From the NCBI GenBank assembly GCA_021787475.1, contig JAJYLW010000005.1:49743-113742 (forward strand): a stretch of 64,000 bases of DNA, written 5' to 3'. This DNA comes from Actinomycetes bacterium (GTDB lineage: Bacteria > Actinomycetota > Thermoleophilia > BMS3ABIN01). The translations under genes and the position numbers were made by a program. Below the pieces are notes generated by a model. It searched no databases, was not told the origin of the DNA, and worked only from the letters and a program-made list of their open reading frames with translations. Shown here one piece after another: positions 49,646 to 58,843 of the stretch; the first letter of the stretch is position 1; every line of letters begins with the position of its first letter.

Positions 49646-51454
49646 TTATCCGCACTTTCCGGCGCGGCAGCGCCCTTCAGCCGCGTGCTCCAGGAATTCA
49701 TCCCGGAAAAACTTCAGCCCGGTCAGCAGCGGCAGTACGGCGCCGCGCCCTAGGCCGCAGAGCGCCCCCTCCCGGATGTCGCCGGCCAGCGCCTCGGCCA
49801 GCTCCAGGTCGGCCGCGCTCCCGTTCCCCGAGCAGATTTTTTCAACAATATCAAGCAGGCGCCAGGTGCCCAGCCGGCAGGGGACGCACTTGCCGCATGA
49901 CTCAGCAGAGGTGAAGGCAAGGCACTGCCGGACAGTGTCGACGATGCACTCATCATGGCCCAGCACCTTGATGGTGCCGGAGCTCAGGTCGCCGCCTGCT
50001 TCACGGATTGAATCAAAGTCAAGCGGAATGTCAAAGAGACCCGGCGAGAGAAAACCGCCCCAGACCGTTCCAACCAGGGCCGCCTTGACCTCGCCGGCAA
50101 ACCCCCCGGCTTCAGTGGTTACGAGCTTTTTCAGGCTGGTGTCGAGGGTGGCCTCGTAGAGACCGGGCTTCGCCACCGCTCCCAGCAAGGTGTAAAGCTT
50201 GGTGCCGGGAGCGTGCGCCGCCCCGAGCTGCTGAAAGGCGCGGGCGCCGTTGTTGATAATCCAGGGAACCGTCGCCAGCGTCTCTACGTTCTCCACCACG
50301 GTCGGCATTCCCCGCAGCCCTTTTTCAGCGGGAAAGGGCGGCCGCGGCCGCGGCATGGGCCGGTTGCCCTCCAGGGCGGCGATAAGAGCGGTTTCCTCGC
50401 CGCCGATGGGGGCGCGCGGAACCTCGACCACGTGAATGGATAAAGTGAAATCTGTTCCGGGCAACTCATCTTCCAGCAGGCCGCTGTCCGCCGCCTGCTC
50501 CACCGCCAAGCGGATCCTGCCGACGGCGAGCCGGTTTTCGGCGCTAATGTAAATGAAGCCCTCGCCGGCGCCGGCGGCGTAACCGGCCACGATCATGCCT
50601 TCGATGACAGCGTGCGGATTTTCTTCCATGATAACGCGGTCCTTGATCGAAGCCGGATCGCCCTCCTCGGCGTTGCAGATGATGAATTTGTTGGCCGCTC
50701 TTTGCCCGGCCGCCACCTGCCACTTGCGCCCGGTGAGAAAGCCGGAGCCGCTCCGGCCCCTGAGCCCGCTCACCGCAATTTCATCGACGACCTCGGCCGG
50801 GGCCATCTCTGTGAGCGCCTTGGTCGCGGCTTTGTAGCCGCCGGCAGCGGAGTATGATTTGATGCTTTCCGGATCGACGCGGCCAATATTTCCAAGCAGT
50901 ATGGGCGGGCAGCCGGCGGCGGTCGTCCGCGCGGGCGGCGCCTGGGGTTCCGGCGCCAGCGCGGGCGCTCCCGGGCCCAACTGGTCGTAGAAAGTGGCGA
51001 CGCCAAAAACCTGGCTCAGCCAGACGCCGTTTTTAAGGGCGGTGGCGGCGAGCGACGCCTCGGTCAGCTCATCCGTATCGAGGAGGGAATTTGCCAGGCA
51101 GCCGTGCCGGTCGGGAGCAGCGCCGCCATGCTCGCCGCTCGGCCAGGACGGCATCCCCACCGCATTTTCGCCCCGGTTTAAGAACGACAGCATCCGCCCG
51201 GCGCCGGCGTCAAAGCGCCAGACCTTTCCCGGCTTTTCATCATAAATAATCTTGATGGCAACGGCGGGGCAGACCTGTTCGCAGAAGGTGCAGGAAATGC
51301 ACCGCGGCGCCTGGCCGTCGTCCTTCAGCCGCAGGCGGATCAGCCCGCGGCTGCGCAGTGGCAACTGGCGCCGTTCCTCCGGATATTGCACCGTCACCTT
51401 TCTGCGGAAGAGGTGCGCCCCGGTTATCTTTAAACCTTTTAATAAGCCGATCAT
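49646..51454 (-). CDS. Chimeric complex I subunit: N-terminal half of NuoI + NuoE remnant + NuoF
   Basis: A 602-residue protein. Residues 1-88 match the first half of NuoI (GLLKGLKITGAHLFRRKVTV, QYPEERRQLP) with one 4Fe-4S motif, C52/C55/C58/C62. They end at RFDAGAGR, where the second NuoI motif should begin. Residues about 125-160 resemble the helical part of NuoE (WLSQVFGVATFYDQLG), but NuoE's 2Fe-2S domain is missing. Residues about 185-600 are NuoF: FMN/NADH sites GLRGRSGSGFLTGRKW and ICNAEEGDPASIKDR, and the N3 cluster motif ESCGKCVPCRLGT. It overlaps nuoH by ATGA, i.e. it stands in the nuoI position. Confidence 0.87.
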   Translation of the reverse strand: MIGLLKGLKITGAHLFRRKVTVQYPEERRQLPLRSRGLIRLRLKDDGQAPRCISCTFCEQVCPAVAIKIIYDEKPGKVWRFDAGAGRMLSFLNRGENAVGMPSWPSGEHGGAAPDRHGCLANSLLDTDELTEASLAATALKNGVWLSQVFGVATFYDQLGPGAPALAPEPQAPPARTTAAGCPPILLGNIGRVDPESIKSYSAAGGYKAATKALTEMAPAEVVDEIAVSGLRGRSGSGFLTGRKWQVAAGQRAANKFIICNAEEGDPASIKDRVIMEENPHAVIEGMIVAGYAAGAGEGFIYISAENRLAVGRIRLAVEQAADSGLLEDELPGTDFTLSIHVVEVPRAPIGGEETALIAALEGNRPMPRPRPPFPAEKGLRGMPTVVENVETLATVPWIINNGARAFQQLGAAHAPGTKLYTLLGAVAKPGLYEATLDTSLKKLVTTEAGGFAGEVKAALVGTVWGGFLSPGLFDIPLDFDSIREAGGDLSSGTIKVLGHDECIVDTVRQCLAFTSAESCGKCVPCRLGTWRLLDIVEKICSGNGSAADLELAEALAGDIREGALCGLGRGAVLPLLTGLKFFRDEFLEHAAEGRCRAGKCG

Positions 51455-52563
51455 GATTGACTGGTTCCGAGTTCCGTTCCCGGATTCAGTTTAAGCCGTT
51501 TGCGCAGCAGCGCTTTTCGCAGCACCGGCCCCATTAGCAGGATGATCGTGATCACCGACGCCCAGCTGAACGCCGCCACCGGCGGCAGGAAACTGTTTGG
51601 CAGCAGGATGATCAGCAGGCCGGTGACGCCCAGGTTGACGAGGCTCAGCGGTATCAGCACCTTCCAGGCGAAATTCATCAGCTGATCAACCTGGAGCCGG
51701 GGGAAGGTGGCGAAAAACCAGATGACGGCAAAGGCCAGCACCAGCACCTTTAAAATCAGCCAGCCGGGGTTGCCGGCAAAGGGGCCGCGCCAGCCGCCCA
51801 GGAACAGGGTGGCGCCGGTGAGCGCCCAGATTGACGCGTTGCCCCATTCGACGAGGCCGTAAAAAAAGCCGAAGCGCATGCCGCTGTACTCGGTCAGGTA
51901 GCCGGCCACCAGCTCCGATTCCGCTTCCGGCAGATCAAAAGGAGTACGGTTCAGCTCGGCCATGCCGGCGACGATAAAGACAAGGAACGCCAGCGGCTGG
52001 ACCGCTATAAACCATATTTTCCCTTGGGCGCCAACGACGTCGTTGAGGCTGAGTGAACCCACCAGCATGGCGATGATGATGATGTTCAGGATCATCGGGA
52101 TCTCGTAGGAGACCATCTGCGCCACCGACCGGAGGCCGCCCAGGAGCGAATACTTGTTGTGCGACGCCCAGCCCGCCAGCAGGATGCCCAGCACCGTAAA
52201 AGAGCTGAAAGCGACGATGAAGACCAGGCCCACGTTCAGGTTGGCGATCGTGAAGCCCTTGCTGAACGGGATCACCGACACCGCCAGCACCGGCGTTATA
52301 AAGGCGATTGCCGGCGCCAGCCGGAAGAGCCGGCGGTCCGCCTTTAGCGGGGCCACATCCTCTTTCAGCAGCAGCTTGAGAAAGTCGGCAATTGGCTGGA
52401 AAAAGCCGGCGGGGCCGACGCGGTTGGGGCCGAGACGGTCGCTCATGAATCCGGACAGGCGGCGGACGGCGAAGGGAAAAACGAGGGCGCTCAGGGCCGG
52501 CACCGCCAGGCCGATCACCAGCGCCGCAATCAAATGAATGACGAAAGACAGACCCCAGCTCAC
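51451..52563 (-). CDS. nuoH: NADH-quinone oxidoreductase subunit H
   Basis: A 370-residue quinone-site membrane subunit (eight helices) with RLGPNRVGPAGFFQPIAD and GMAELNRTPFDLPEAESELV. GTG 52563 overlaps the nuoD stop. The last residues (GTELGTSQS) are encoded by a GAACTCGGAAC-type repeat word seen elsewhere between genes. Confidence 0.95.
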   Translation of the reverse strand: MSWGLSFVIHLIAALVIGLAVPALSALVFPFAVRRLSGFMSDRLGPNRVGPAGFFQPIADFLKLLLKEDVAPLKADRRLFRLAPAIAFITPVLAVSVIPFSKGFTIANLNVGLVFIVAFSSFTVLGILLAGWASHNKYSLLGGLRSVAQMVSYEIPMILNIIIIAMLVGSLSLNDVVGAQGKIWFIAVQPLAFLVFIVAGMAELNRTPFDLPEAESELVAGYLTEYSGMRFGFFYGLVEWGNASIWALTGATLFLGGWRGPFAGNPGWLILKVLVLAFAVIWFFATFPRLQVDQLMNFAWKVLIPLSLVNLGVTGLLIILLPNSFLPPVAAFSWASVITIILLMGPVLRKALLRKRLKLNPGTELGTSQS

Positions 52564-53672
52564 CGGTCAACCGCCCCCATGATCAGGTCGAGGCTGCCGG
52601 CGATGCCGACGACGTCGGCGATGTTGTGGCCAGGGAGGATTTTTGGCATCGTTGACAGGGCGACGAAGCAGGAGTCGCGCATCTTCAGCCGGTACGGCCG
52701 CAGGGAGCCGTCGGAGACGAGGTAGTTGCCCCATTCGCCGCGGCCGGTCTCAACGGCGCGGTAGATCGCGCCCGCCGGCGGCCGCAGCATTGGCGGAATC
52801 CTCATATTGACGGGGCCGCCCGGCAGCGCGTCCAGCGCCTGCTCGATGATCCTGACCGACTGGCGCAGCTCCTCGATCCGGCATTTATAGCGGTCGAAGC
52901 TGTCGCCGCTTGCGCCGGTGGGAATGTCAAAATCCAGCTCGGGGTAGGCCGAGTAGGGGTCATGCCGCCTTAAGTCCATCGCCACGCCCGAGGCGCGCAG
53001 GTTCGGGCCCGAGAGGCCATAGTCAAGCGCCTGCTCCGCCGTAATGACTCCCATCCCGAGCGATCGCGCCAAGAAGATCTCGTTGCCGGTGATCAGCTGC
53101 TCGTACTCGTCAATCATGACGGGAAAGCGTCTCAGAAACTTGCGGCACTGCTCCTCAAAACCATCCGGCAGGTCGTAGCGGACGCCGCCGACGCGCGCGT
53201 AGTTATACATCATCCGCTGGCCGGTGAGCATCTCCAGCAGGTCGAGGACATCCTCGCGGTCGCGGAATGTCCAGAGCACCGGCGTCACCGCGCCCAGGTT
53301 GAGCAGGTAGTCGCCGATGGCCATGTGATGGCTGATGATCCGGTTCAACTCGCCGGCAATGACGCGCAGGTACTCGGCCCGCGGCGGCGGCCCGATCTCC
53401 ATCAGTCCTTCGATGCAGCGCACGTAAGTCCACTCCATGAAAAAGCCGGCCAGATAATCAAGGCGGCTGAGCATGGAGAAGAACTGCAGGTAGGTGCGGT
53501 TCTCGGCCAGCTTCTCAAAGCCGCGGTGGAGGTAGCCGATGCTGGGGTCAACGCTGACAATCATCTCGCCGTCCAGATGCAACACCAGCCTGAGAACGCC
53601 GTGCGCGGACGGGTGCTGCGGACCCATGTTGAGGACCATTTCCTCCAGGCGCAGATCGGGCTCATTTTGCAT
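52560..53672 (-). CDS. nuoD: NADH-quinone oxidoreductase subunit D
   Basis: A 370-residue 49-kDa-type subunit with MGPQHPSAHGVLRLVLHLDGE and SDGSLRPYRLKMRDSCFVAL. It forms the quinone pocket with NuoB and NuoH. The gene follows nuoC after 83 bases. Confidence 0.95.
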   Translation of the reverse strand: MQNEPDLRLEEMVLNMGPQHPSAHGVLRLVLHLDGEMIVSVDPSIGYLHRGFEKLAENRTYLQFFSMLSRLDYLAGFFMEWTYVRCIEGLMEIGPPPRAEYLRVIAGELNRIISHHMAIGDYLLNLGAVTPVLWTFRDREDVLDLLEMLTGQRMMYNYARVGGVRYDLPDGFEEQCRKFLRRFPVMIDEYEQLITGNEIFLARSLGMGVITAEQALDYGLSGPNLRASGVAMDLRRHDPYSAYPELDFDIPTGASGDSFDRYKCRIEELRQSVRIIEQALDALPGGPVNMRIPPMLRPPAGAIYRAVETGRGEWGNYLVSDGSLRPYRLKMRDSCFVALSTMPKILPGHNIADVVGIAGSLDLIMGAVDR

Positions 53673-53755
53673 GGTTATGTTTTCAACTTCAGCGATAGTC
53701 AGCTCCGCAATCAGTTTTTATTGCCGCATCCGCAGGGGCGCGGCATGCCAGGCCC

Positions 53756-54304
53756 CTACGACCGGTTAATTCTTTCTTCTTCTCCCGGCAGCCGCCGGGG
53801 CGCCCCGATGCCCTCAAACCGCCATTCCTCCCGCTTGACCCGCTGCGGCCGGGAATCCTTGCGCAGGGGATGGACGCCGTCCGCGGCGTCGGTCAGGATG
53901 CGGCGCAAATCGGGATGCCCCTCGTACTCAATCCCCAGCAGGTCGAAGGTTTCACGCTCGTGCCAGCCGGCGGTGCTCCACACGTCCGAGACCGTCGGCG
54001 CGACCGGCAGGCTGCGGTCCAGGGGTGCCCGCAGCTCCGCGACGACGGAATGGTTGACCGAGCGCAGGATATAAATTGCCTCCATTCTGTCTTTATGGTC
54101 AACGCCGCCGGCAAAGCTTAGGTATTTGAAGGAGAGCTGCTTGTCGTCCCGCAGCTTAAGCGCCGCCTCATGCAGCCTGCCGGGCTGAAGGACAATGACA
54201 ACCCGGCCGGCGTCCGGATAGACTTCCGCGGCCAGCCCGGCGAGAAGCTCCTCCGCCAGCCCGGCGGCCTCTTCGCTTCCCGTAACGAAAGGCTCGGCGC
54301 TCAT
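53756..54304 (-). CDS. nuoC: NADH-quinone oxidoreductase subunit C
   Basis: A 182-residue 30-kDa-type subunit with [16 protein letters not shown], the signature [20 protein letters not shown], and RILTD near the C-terminus. It overlaps nuoB by ATGA. Confidence 0.94.
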   Translation of the reverse strand: MSAEPFVTGSEEAAGLAEELLAGLAAEVYPDAGRVVIVLQPGRLHEAALKLRDDKQLSFKYLSFAGGVDHKDRMEAIYILRSVNHSVVAELRAPLDRSLPVAPTVSDVWSTAGWHERETFDLLGIEYEGHPDLRRILTDAADGVHPLRKDSRPQRVKREEWRFEGIGAPRRLPGEEERINRS

Positions 54305-54840
54305 TTCTCACCGCCGTTCGGGTCATACTGAACCATCGTGCCCGCGGCCAGCCGGCGCGCCAGTCCTACCTGCGTCTGCTGGCGAACCTTTTCCTGCAGC
54401 TGGCGCATGCCGTAAAGGAGCGCCTCCGGGCGGGGCGGACAGCCGGGGATGTAGATGTCCACCGGCACCAGCAGGTCAGCCCCCTGGACGACATTGTATG
54501 AATCCCAGAACATGCCGCCACCGCAGGTGCAGGCGCCCATGGCCACGACCCAGCGCGGCTCAGCCATCTGATGGTAAAGATGGACCAGCACCGGCGCCAT
54601 CTTGTCGGTGATGGTGCCGGAAAGGATCATCACATCCGACTGGCGGGGAGTGGCGCGGAAAGCCTCCATGCCGAAGCGGGCGATATCATGGCGGGGCATG
54701 GCCGTGGAGATCATCTCAATGGCGCAGCAGGCGAGGCCGTAGGTAAATGGCCAGAGCGAATTCAAGCGCGCCCAGTTAAAGAGGCGGTCGGTGGTGGTGG
54801 TAAGGATATTGCGATGCTCAAATTTTTCGATTACCGACAT
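54301..54840 (-). CDS. nuoB: NADH-quinone oxidoreductase subunit B
   Basis: A 179-residue subunit holding cluster N2. The Cys ligands are visible in [19 protein letters not shown] and [11 protein letters not shown]. Separated from nuoA by 125 bases that include a CGTGAAACATTAAACG repeat tract. Confidence 0.95.
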   Translation of the reverse strand: MSVIEKFEHRNILTTTTDRLFNWARLNSLWPFTYGLACCAIEMISTAMPRHDIARFGMEAFRATPRQSDVMILSGTITDKMAPVLVHLYHQMAEPRWVVAMGACTCGGGMFWDSYNVVQGADLLVPVDIYIPGCPPRPEALLYGMRQLQEKVRQQTQVGLARRLAAGTMVQYDPNGGEK

Positions 54841-54965
54841 TTCAGCCCGGTCCCGTTAGCCATGCACAGGCAAGTTTTTGCAACTTCTTGTTGATCATAT
54901 GCCTCAAACAAGCTATAGCGGCTTTTGGCTTCAAAAGCCTTCACGTGAAACATTAAACGTGCCCA

Positions 54966-55337
54966 TCATTGCCATTCCAGGGCGCCTTTGGCCCAGGCGT
55001 AGAGGAGCCCGAACAACAGCACGGCAATGAAGATCATCATCTCGGCAAAGCCGGTCTTGCCCAGACTGCGGAAGATGAGCGCCCACGGGTAGACAAAAAC
55101 GGCTTCCACGTCAAAGATGACAAAAAGGAGGGCGTAGATATAGTAGCGCACCGAAAACGGGGACCAGCTGTCGCCGATCAGGGGCTCGACGCCGCATTCG
55201 TAAGGACTTAGCTTTTCAGCGTAGGGGTGGCGGAGCTGCAGCAGCCGCGAGATGCCGAGAGTGGCAAAGACGAAGCCTACGCCTACGATTGCCAGAGCGA
55301 CGACGTAGACGTAGCTTTGCGCAAAGTCAGGAGTCAC
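54966..55337 (-). CDS. nuoA: NADH-quinone oxidoreductase subunit A
   Basis: A 123-residue three-helix membrane subunit with LSPYECGVEPLIGDSW, RYYIYALLFVIFDVEAVFVYPWA and a C-terminal helix. First gene of the nuo cluster. Confidence 0.95.
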   Translation of the reverse strand: MTPDFAQSYVYVVALAIVGVGFVFATLGISRLLQLRHPYAEKLSPYECGVEPLIGDSWSPFSVRYYIYALLFVIFDVEAVFVYPWALIFRSLGKTGFAEMMIFIAVLLFGLLYAWAKGALEWQ

Positions 55338-55853
55338 TGAGGCACCCGCGAAAGCTCAGCAGACTCCACGGATCGGTGGCTCTCATTTTTGCCTGTAAGC
55401 ATGTCGCACAAGCGAAAAAAGCAGGTTGTTGAGCTTGGTGGGCGGCAGGCCAGGCTGGCAGTGTTCCGCCCGCGCGGGATGGGCCGCCCTTTATTTCCGG
55501 CGTTACTATATTAAACGGTGGCGGGAATTACAAATCCGCCCGGGTTTGCCAGACCGCAAGCGGAAAACTTGCCCGTTCGACCGTCTCTCTTCCTGTCTTT
55601 GCCGGGCATCCGGGGATTTTATCCGACGGCTTTTCCTTGATATTTCAGTAATATTTTGTGGTCGTAAATAACTCAGCCAGTTAGTCAATGTCAAAAGGAA
55701 GGAATGCCAGTTAACAAGACAAACAGGCGTCTGCTTGACCGTGAGAGCATCATTGTTCTGCTGGCATCAGGCATATGCGCGGAAGTGATATAAAGGGGAT
55801 AATCCAGGAGGATGGGGATGGTCCTCGAGAGCGAGTAAGGCAACATTCTGGAT
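55338..55853. other. Gene-poor region between nuoA and the CPBP gene
   Basis: No convincing long gene. It presumably carries the nuo promoter on the minus strand, though no consensus stands out. On the plus strand a 29-codon frame (55704-55793) with a good ribosome binding site is followed by AGGAGG and a second, very short frame. Confidence 0.4.
55704..55793 (+). CDS. Possible 29-residue small peptide
   Basis: ATG 55704 follows AAAAGGAAGGA. The peptide has a basic start (MPVNKTNRRLLDRES) and a hydrophobic end (IIVLLASGICAEVI). It has no homologue that I recognise and no plus-strand gene downstream. It may be a gene remnant or a true small protein. Confidence 0.25.
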   Translation: MPVNKTNRRLLDRESIIVLLASGICAEVI

Positions 55854-56597
55854 CTAGTGAAGCGAGGTGTACGTCGCGATCACGCCGACCAGGTTGAAAA
55901 GCATATGCCCGCCCATGGACGGGAAGAGCGAATGCGTGCGGTGGACAAGGAAGGCAAAGCCGAAGCCGAGCAGGAAAATGGGGACGAAGATGTCAAGCTG
56001 GAAATGCGCCAGGGCGAATATCGACGCCGACAGCGCTGCTCCCGGCAAGAACCCCAGTCCTTTCTCCAGGCCCTGATGGATGATGCCGCGGAAGAAGGTC
56101 TCCTCTGCCAGCGGGGCGATGATGACGATCTGCAGCATAGCGAGCGCAAGATTGAATATGCCCGGGTGGATCTCCTGAAGCGCCTGCTGGGGCTGCGGTG
56201 TGATGAACTGCTCGTAAATTGCCGAGCCCAGGTAGGACAGGAACAGAACCGCCAGCACCATCAGAGCCCCTTTTACCGGAGCCGTCGGCCGGTATCCGAA
56301 CGTTGCCGGCCCAAAGGAATAATGCCGCATCTTCAGGAAGCCAAGGGCGGTTCCCAGGGTAACGACCCATTGCAGGACAAGGAACGCGAGGCTGAGCAAT
56401 GGCTGCTGCAGCACGTCCATTGATGTAGGCGCCAGCAGCCGCACAAACAGGCCCAGGACGACGAGGTCGGCGGCGGCGACCAGGACGATGATCAGAAAAA
56501 TGTCCTTGACGGACCATGGCACGTCCCCCGGCCTTTGCCCCTCTGGCCTGAGGGCCTCCGGCTCCTCCTCCGGATTTAGCAGGTCATATTGAACCAT
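55854..56597 (-). CDS. CPBP-family intramembrane metalloprotease
   Basis: A 247-residue membrane protein with the CPBP (Abi/CAAX-protease) motifs: EETFFRGIIHQGL, FALAHFQ and a C-terminal LFPSMGGHMLFN. Seven to eight helices. It lies 38 bases after the slipin gene. Substrate unknown. Confidence 0.9.
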   Translation of the reverse strand: MVQYDLLNPEEEPEALRPEGQRPGDVPWSVKDIFLIIVLVAAADLVVLGLFVRLLAPTSMDVLQQPLLSLAFLVLQWVVTLGTALGFLKMRHYSFGPATFGYRPTAPVKGALMVLAVLFLSYLGSAIYEQFITPQPQQALQEIHPGIFNLALAMLQIVIIAPLAEETFFRGIIHQGLEKGLGFLPGAALSASIFALAHFQLDIFVPIFLLGFGFAFLVHRTHSLFPSMGGHMLFNLVGVIATYTSLH

Positions 56598-56635
56598 AAA
56601 ACAGATCCCTCGCCGCGCTCGTAATGACGGCCCCG

Positions 56636-57400
56636 CTAGTCTTTCTTTTCCAGTTTCTCCAGAAAGGGCTTGATTAAATCTATCGGCACCGGGAAGATCG
56701 TCGTTGAGTTGCGTTCCGATGAAACTTCTACAAGGGTCTGCAGGAAGCGCAGCTGGAGCGCCATCGGCTGCGTCGAGATGATGCTGGCGGCGCTGGCCAG
56801 CTTTTCCGACGCCTGGAACTCGCCCTCGGCGGCGATAATCTTGGCGCGCCGCTCCCGCTCCGCTTCCGCCTGCCGGGCCATCGCCCGCTGCATCGTCTGA
56901 GGGATCTCGACATCCTTGACCTCCACCGTGGTCACCTTGATGCCCCAGGGAGCCGTCTGTTCGTCAATGATTTTTTGCAGCTGCTGGTTGATCTTGTCCC
57001 GCTCCGCCAGCAGGTGGTCCAGGTCAGACTGGCCCAGCGTGCTGCGCAGAGTCGTCTGGGCGATCTGGGATGTGGCCATGATGAAATTCTCCACCGTGAC
57101 GACGGCCTTCTGCGAGTCGAGAACGCGGAAAAAGAGGACGGCGTTGACCTTGACCGGCACGTTGTCGCGGGTGATCACTTCCTGGGGCGGCACGCTCATG
57201 GTGACGATGCGCAGGTCGATTTTGACCATCCGGTCCAGAACCGGTATCAACAGGAACAGCCCCGGGCCTTTCTGGCCGATCAGCCGCCCCAGACGGAAGA
57301 TGACACCCCGCTCATATTCCTTGGCCACCCGGATCGAGGCCAGCAGCAACAAAATTACAATAAAGCCAACGATGGCGATCAGGATTGCCGCAACAGCCAT
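56636..57400 (-). CDS. Slipin (SPFH/band-7 stomatin-like protein)
   Basis: A 254-residue protein: N-terminal membrane segment ([19 protein letters not shown]), SPFH domain with [12 protein letters not shown], and a C-terminal helix rich in Glu/Arg ([25 protein letters not shown]). Stomatin-like proteins form rings in the membrane and are often encoded with an NfeD protease, as here. Confidence 0.94.
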   Translation of the reverse strand: MAVAAILIAIVGFIVILLLLASIRVAKEYERGVIFRLGRLIGQKGPGLFLLIPVLDRMVKIDLRIVTMSVPPQEVITRDNVPVKVNAVLFFRVLDSQKAVVTVENFIMATSQIAQTTLRSTLGQSDLDHLLAERDKINQQLQKIIDEQTAPWGIKVTTVEVKDVEIPQTMQRAMARQAEAERERRAKIIAAEGEFQASEKLASAASIISTQPMALQLRFLQTLVEVSSERNSTTIFPVPIDLIKPFLEKLEKKD

Positions 57401-57466
57401 AATCTACCTCCTTGTGAAAGTTCCGGGTTCCGAATTAACTCAGAACTCGAAACTCGGAACTCTGGA

Positions 57467-58843
57467 CTAGGTTTTTCTGACTTTCAACATCAGTCCGCTA
57501 ACGCCGGTTACTTCGACTTCTTCCCCCTTTTCAATGGATTCACCCGCTTCGGATTCGGCGCTCCATATCTCGCCGTTGACAAATACCTGGCCCAGGGGGG
57601 CGAGGTCGGTGCGGGTGACGCCGGTCATGCCGATCAGGGCGCTTTTGGGGTTGCGTGCCGGCAGGCGCCGCGCCCGGAAAGCCGCCCGGGCAACAAAGAC
57701 GAAGAAGGCCGCCGCCAGCGCCGCCAGGACGATGTCAAGCGCCAGCGACACCTTCAGAAACGAGGCCGAGGTGTTAAAGAGGAAAAGGGAACCGATCAAC
57801 AGGCTGGCCGCGCCTCCAAGCGTGAGCGCTCCGTGAGCGGGAACGTACAGCTCAGCGGCAAACAGGATGACTCCCAGCAGTATCAGCGCCACCCCAACGT
57901 AGTTGACCGGAAGAATATACAGGGCATAAAAGGACATTATCAGGGCAATGACGCCAATGATGGCGCCAATACTGACGCCGGGATGGAGAAACTCGTAGGC
58001 AATCGCGATCAGCCCGAGGATGAAGAGGAGGTAGGCGACGTTAGGGTCCAGCAGCAGGTGCAGAAACTTTTCCTGCAGCGACATGCCCGCCTCGCTGGTG
58101 GCGGCGCCGGCGGTTTTCAGAGTGATGCCCTTGGCTTTGGTCTTAAAGCCGTTTATTTGATTTAGAAGCGAGTTTAAATTATCTGCCTTGAAGTCAATGA
58201 CTTTTTGTGACAGGGCGTCATCGGCCGTCAGCGAGACAGACTGGCGCACCGCCAGCTCGGCCCAGTCGGCGTTGCGGTCGTTGGCCTGCGCCAGTGAGCG
58301 GATGTAGGCGGCGGCGTCATTGATAACCTTGCGGCCCTCCTCGGTGGATGGGTCGGCGCCGATGCCGACCGGGTGGGCGGCACCCAGGTTGGTGCCTGGC
58401 GCCATGGCCGCGACGTCGGCGGCCATGCAGATGAAAGTGCCCGCCGAGGCCGCCCGGGCGCCGGACGGCGCCACGTAGGCAATCACCGGCAGGGGCGTGC
58501 TCTCCATCTTCTTGATGATCTGGCGCATTGACTCGTCCAGCCCGCCGGGGGTGTCAAGCTCAAGCACGATTGCCTGCACCTTGTCCTGCCGGGCCTGGTC
58601 GATGTTGCCGGTGACGAAGTCGGCCATCACCGGGTCGATGACGCCGTCGATGGGAATAACCCGCACCTGCGCCGGGCTGGCGGCGGCGTCGCCGCCCGAC
58701 ATTGAGACGGCGGCAATCAGGATTACGGCGAGTACGCCCAGAACGGCGCCGGGCGCCAGCAGGCGCGAGACAAGGCGCCGCCGGCGCTCGCGAACGCCCG
58801 CGGGGCGCCGGCGCCGCCTGTTCCTGGACCGGCGCGGCGCCAT
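57467..58843 (-). CDS. NfeD-family membrane serine protease
   Basis: A 458-residue protein. The N-terminus is very Arg-rich (about 17 Arg in the first 27 residues), then a membrane anchor. The ClpP-like protease domain has the active Ser in SGARAASAGTFICMAADVAAM and a Lys later in the SDH/Lys dyad position (ALSQKVIDF). Five or so helices and a C-terminal OB-like NfeD domain follow. It pairs with slipin 66 bases downstream. Its start shares one base with the permease stop (TGATG pattern). Confidence 0.93.
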   Translation of the reverse strand: MAPRRSRNRRRRRPAGVRERRRRLVSRLLAPGAVLGVLAVILIAAVSMSGGDAAASPAQVRVIPIDGVIDPVMADFVTGNIDQARQDKVQAIVLELDTPGGLDESMRQIIKKMESTPLPVIAYVAPSGARAASAGTFICMAADVAAMAPGTNLGAAHPVGIGADPSTEEGRKVINDAAAYIRSLAQANDRNADWAELAVRQSVSLTADDALSQKVIDFKADNLNSLLNQINGFKTKAKGITLKTAGAATSEAGMSLQEKFLHLLLDPNVAYLLFILGLIAIAYEFLHPGVSIGAIIGVIALIMSFYALYILPVNYVGVALILLGVILFAAELYVPAHGALTLGGAASLLIGSLFLFNTSASFLKVSLALDIVLAALAAAFFVFVARAAFRARRLPARNPKSALIGMTGVTRTDLAPLGQVFVNGEIWSAESEAGESIEKGEEVEVTGVSGLMLKVRKT

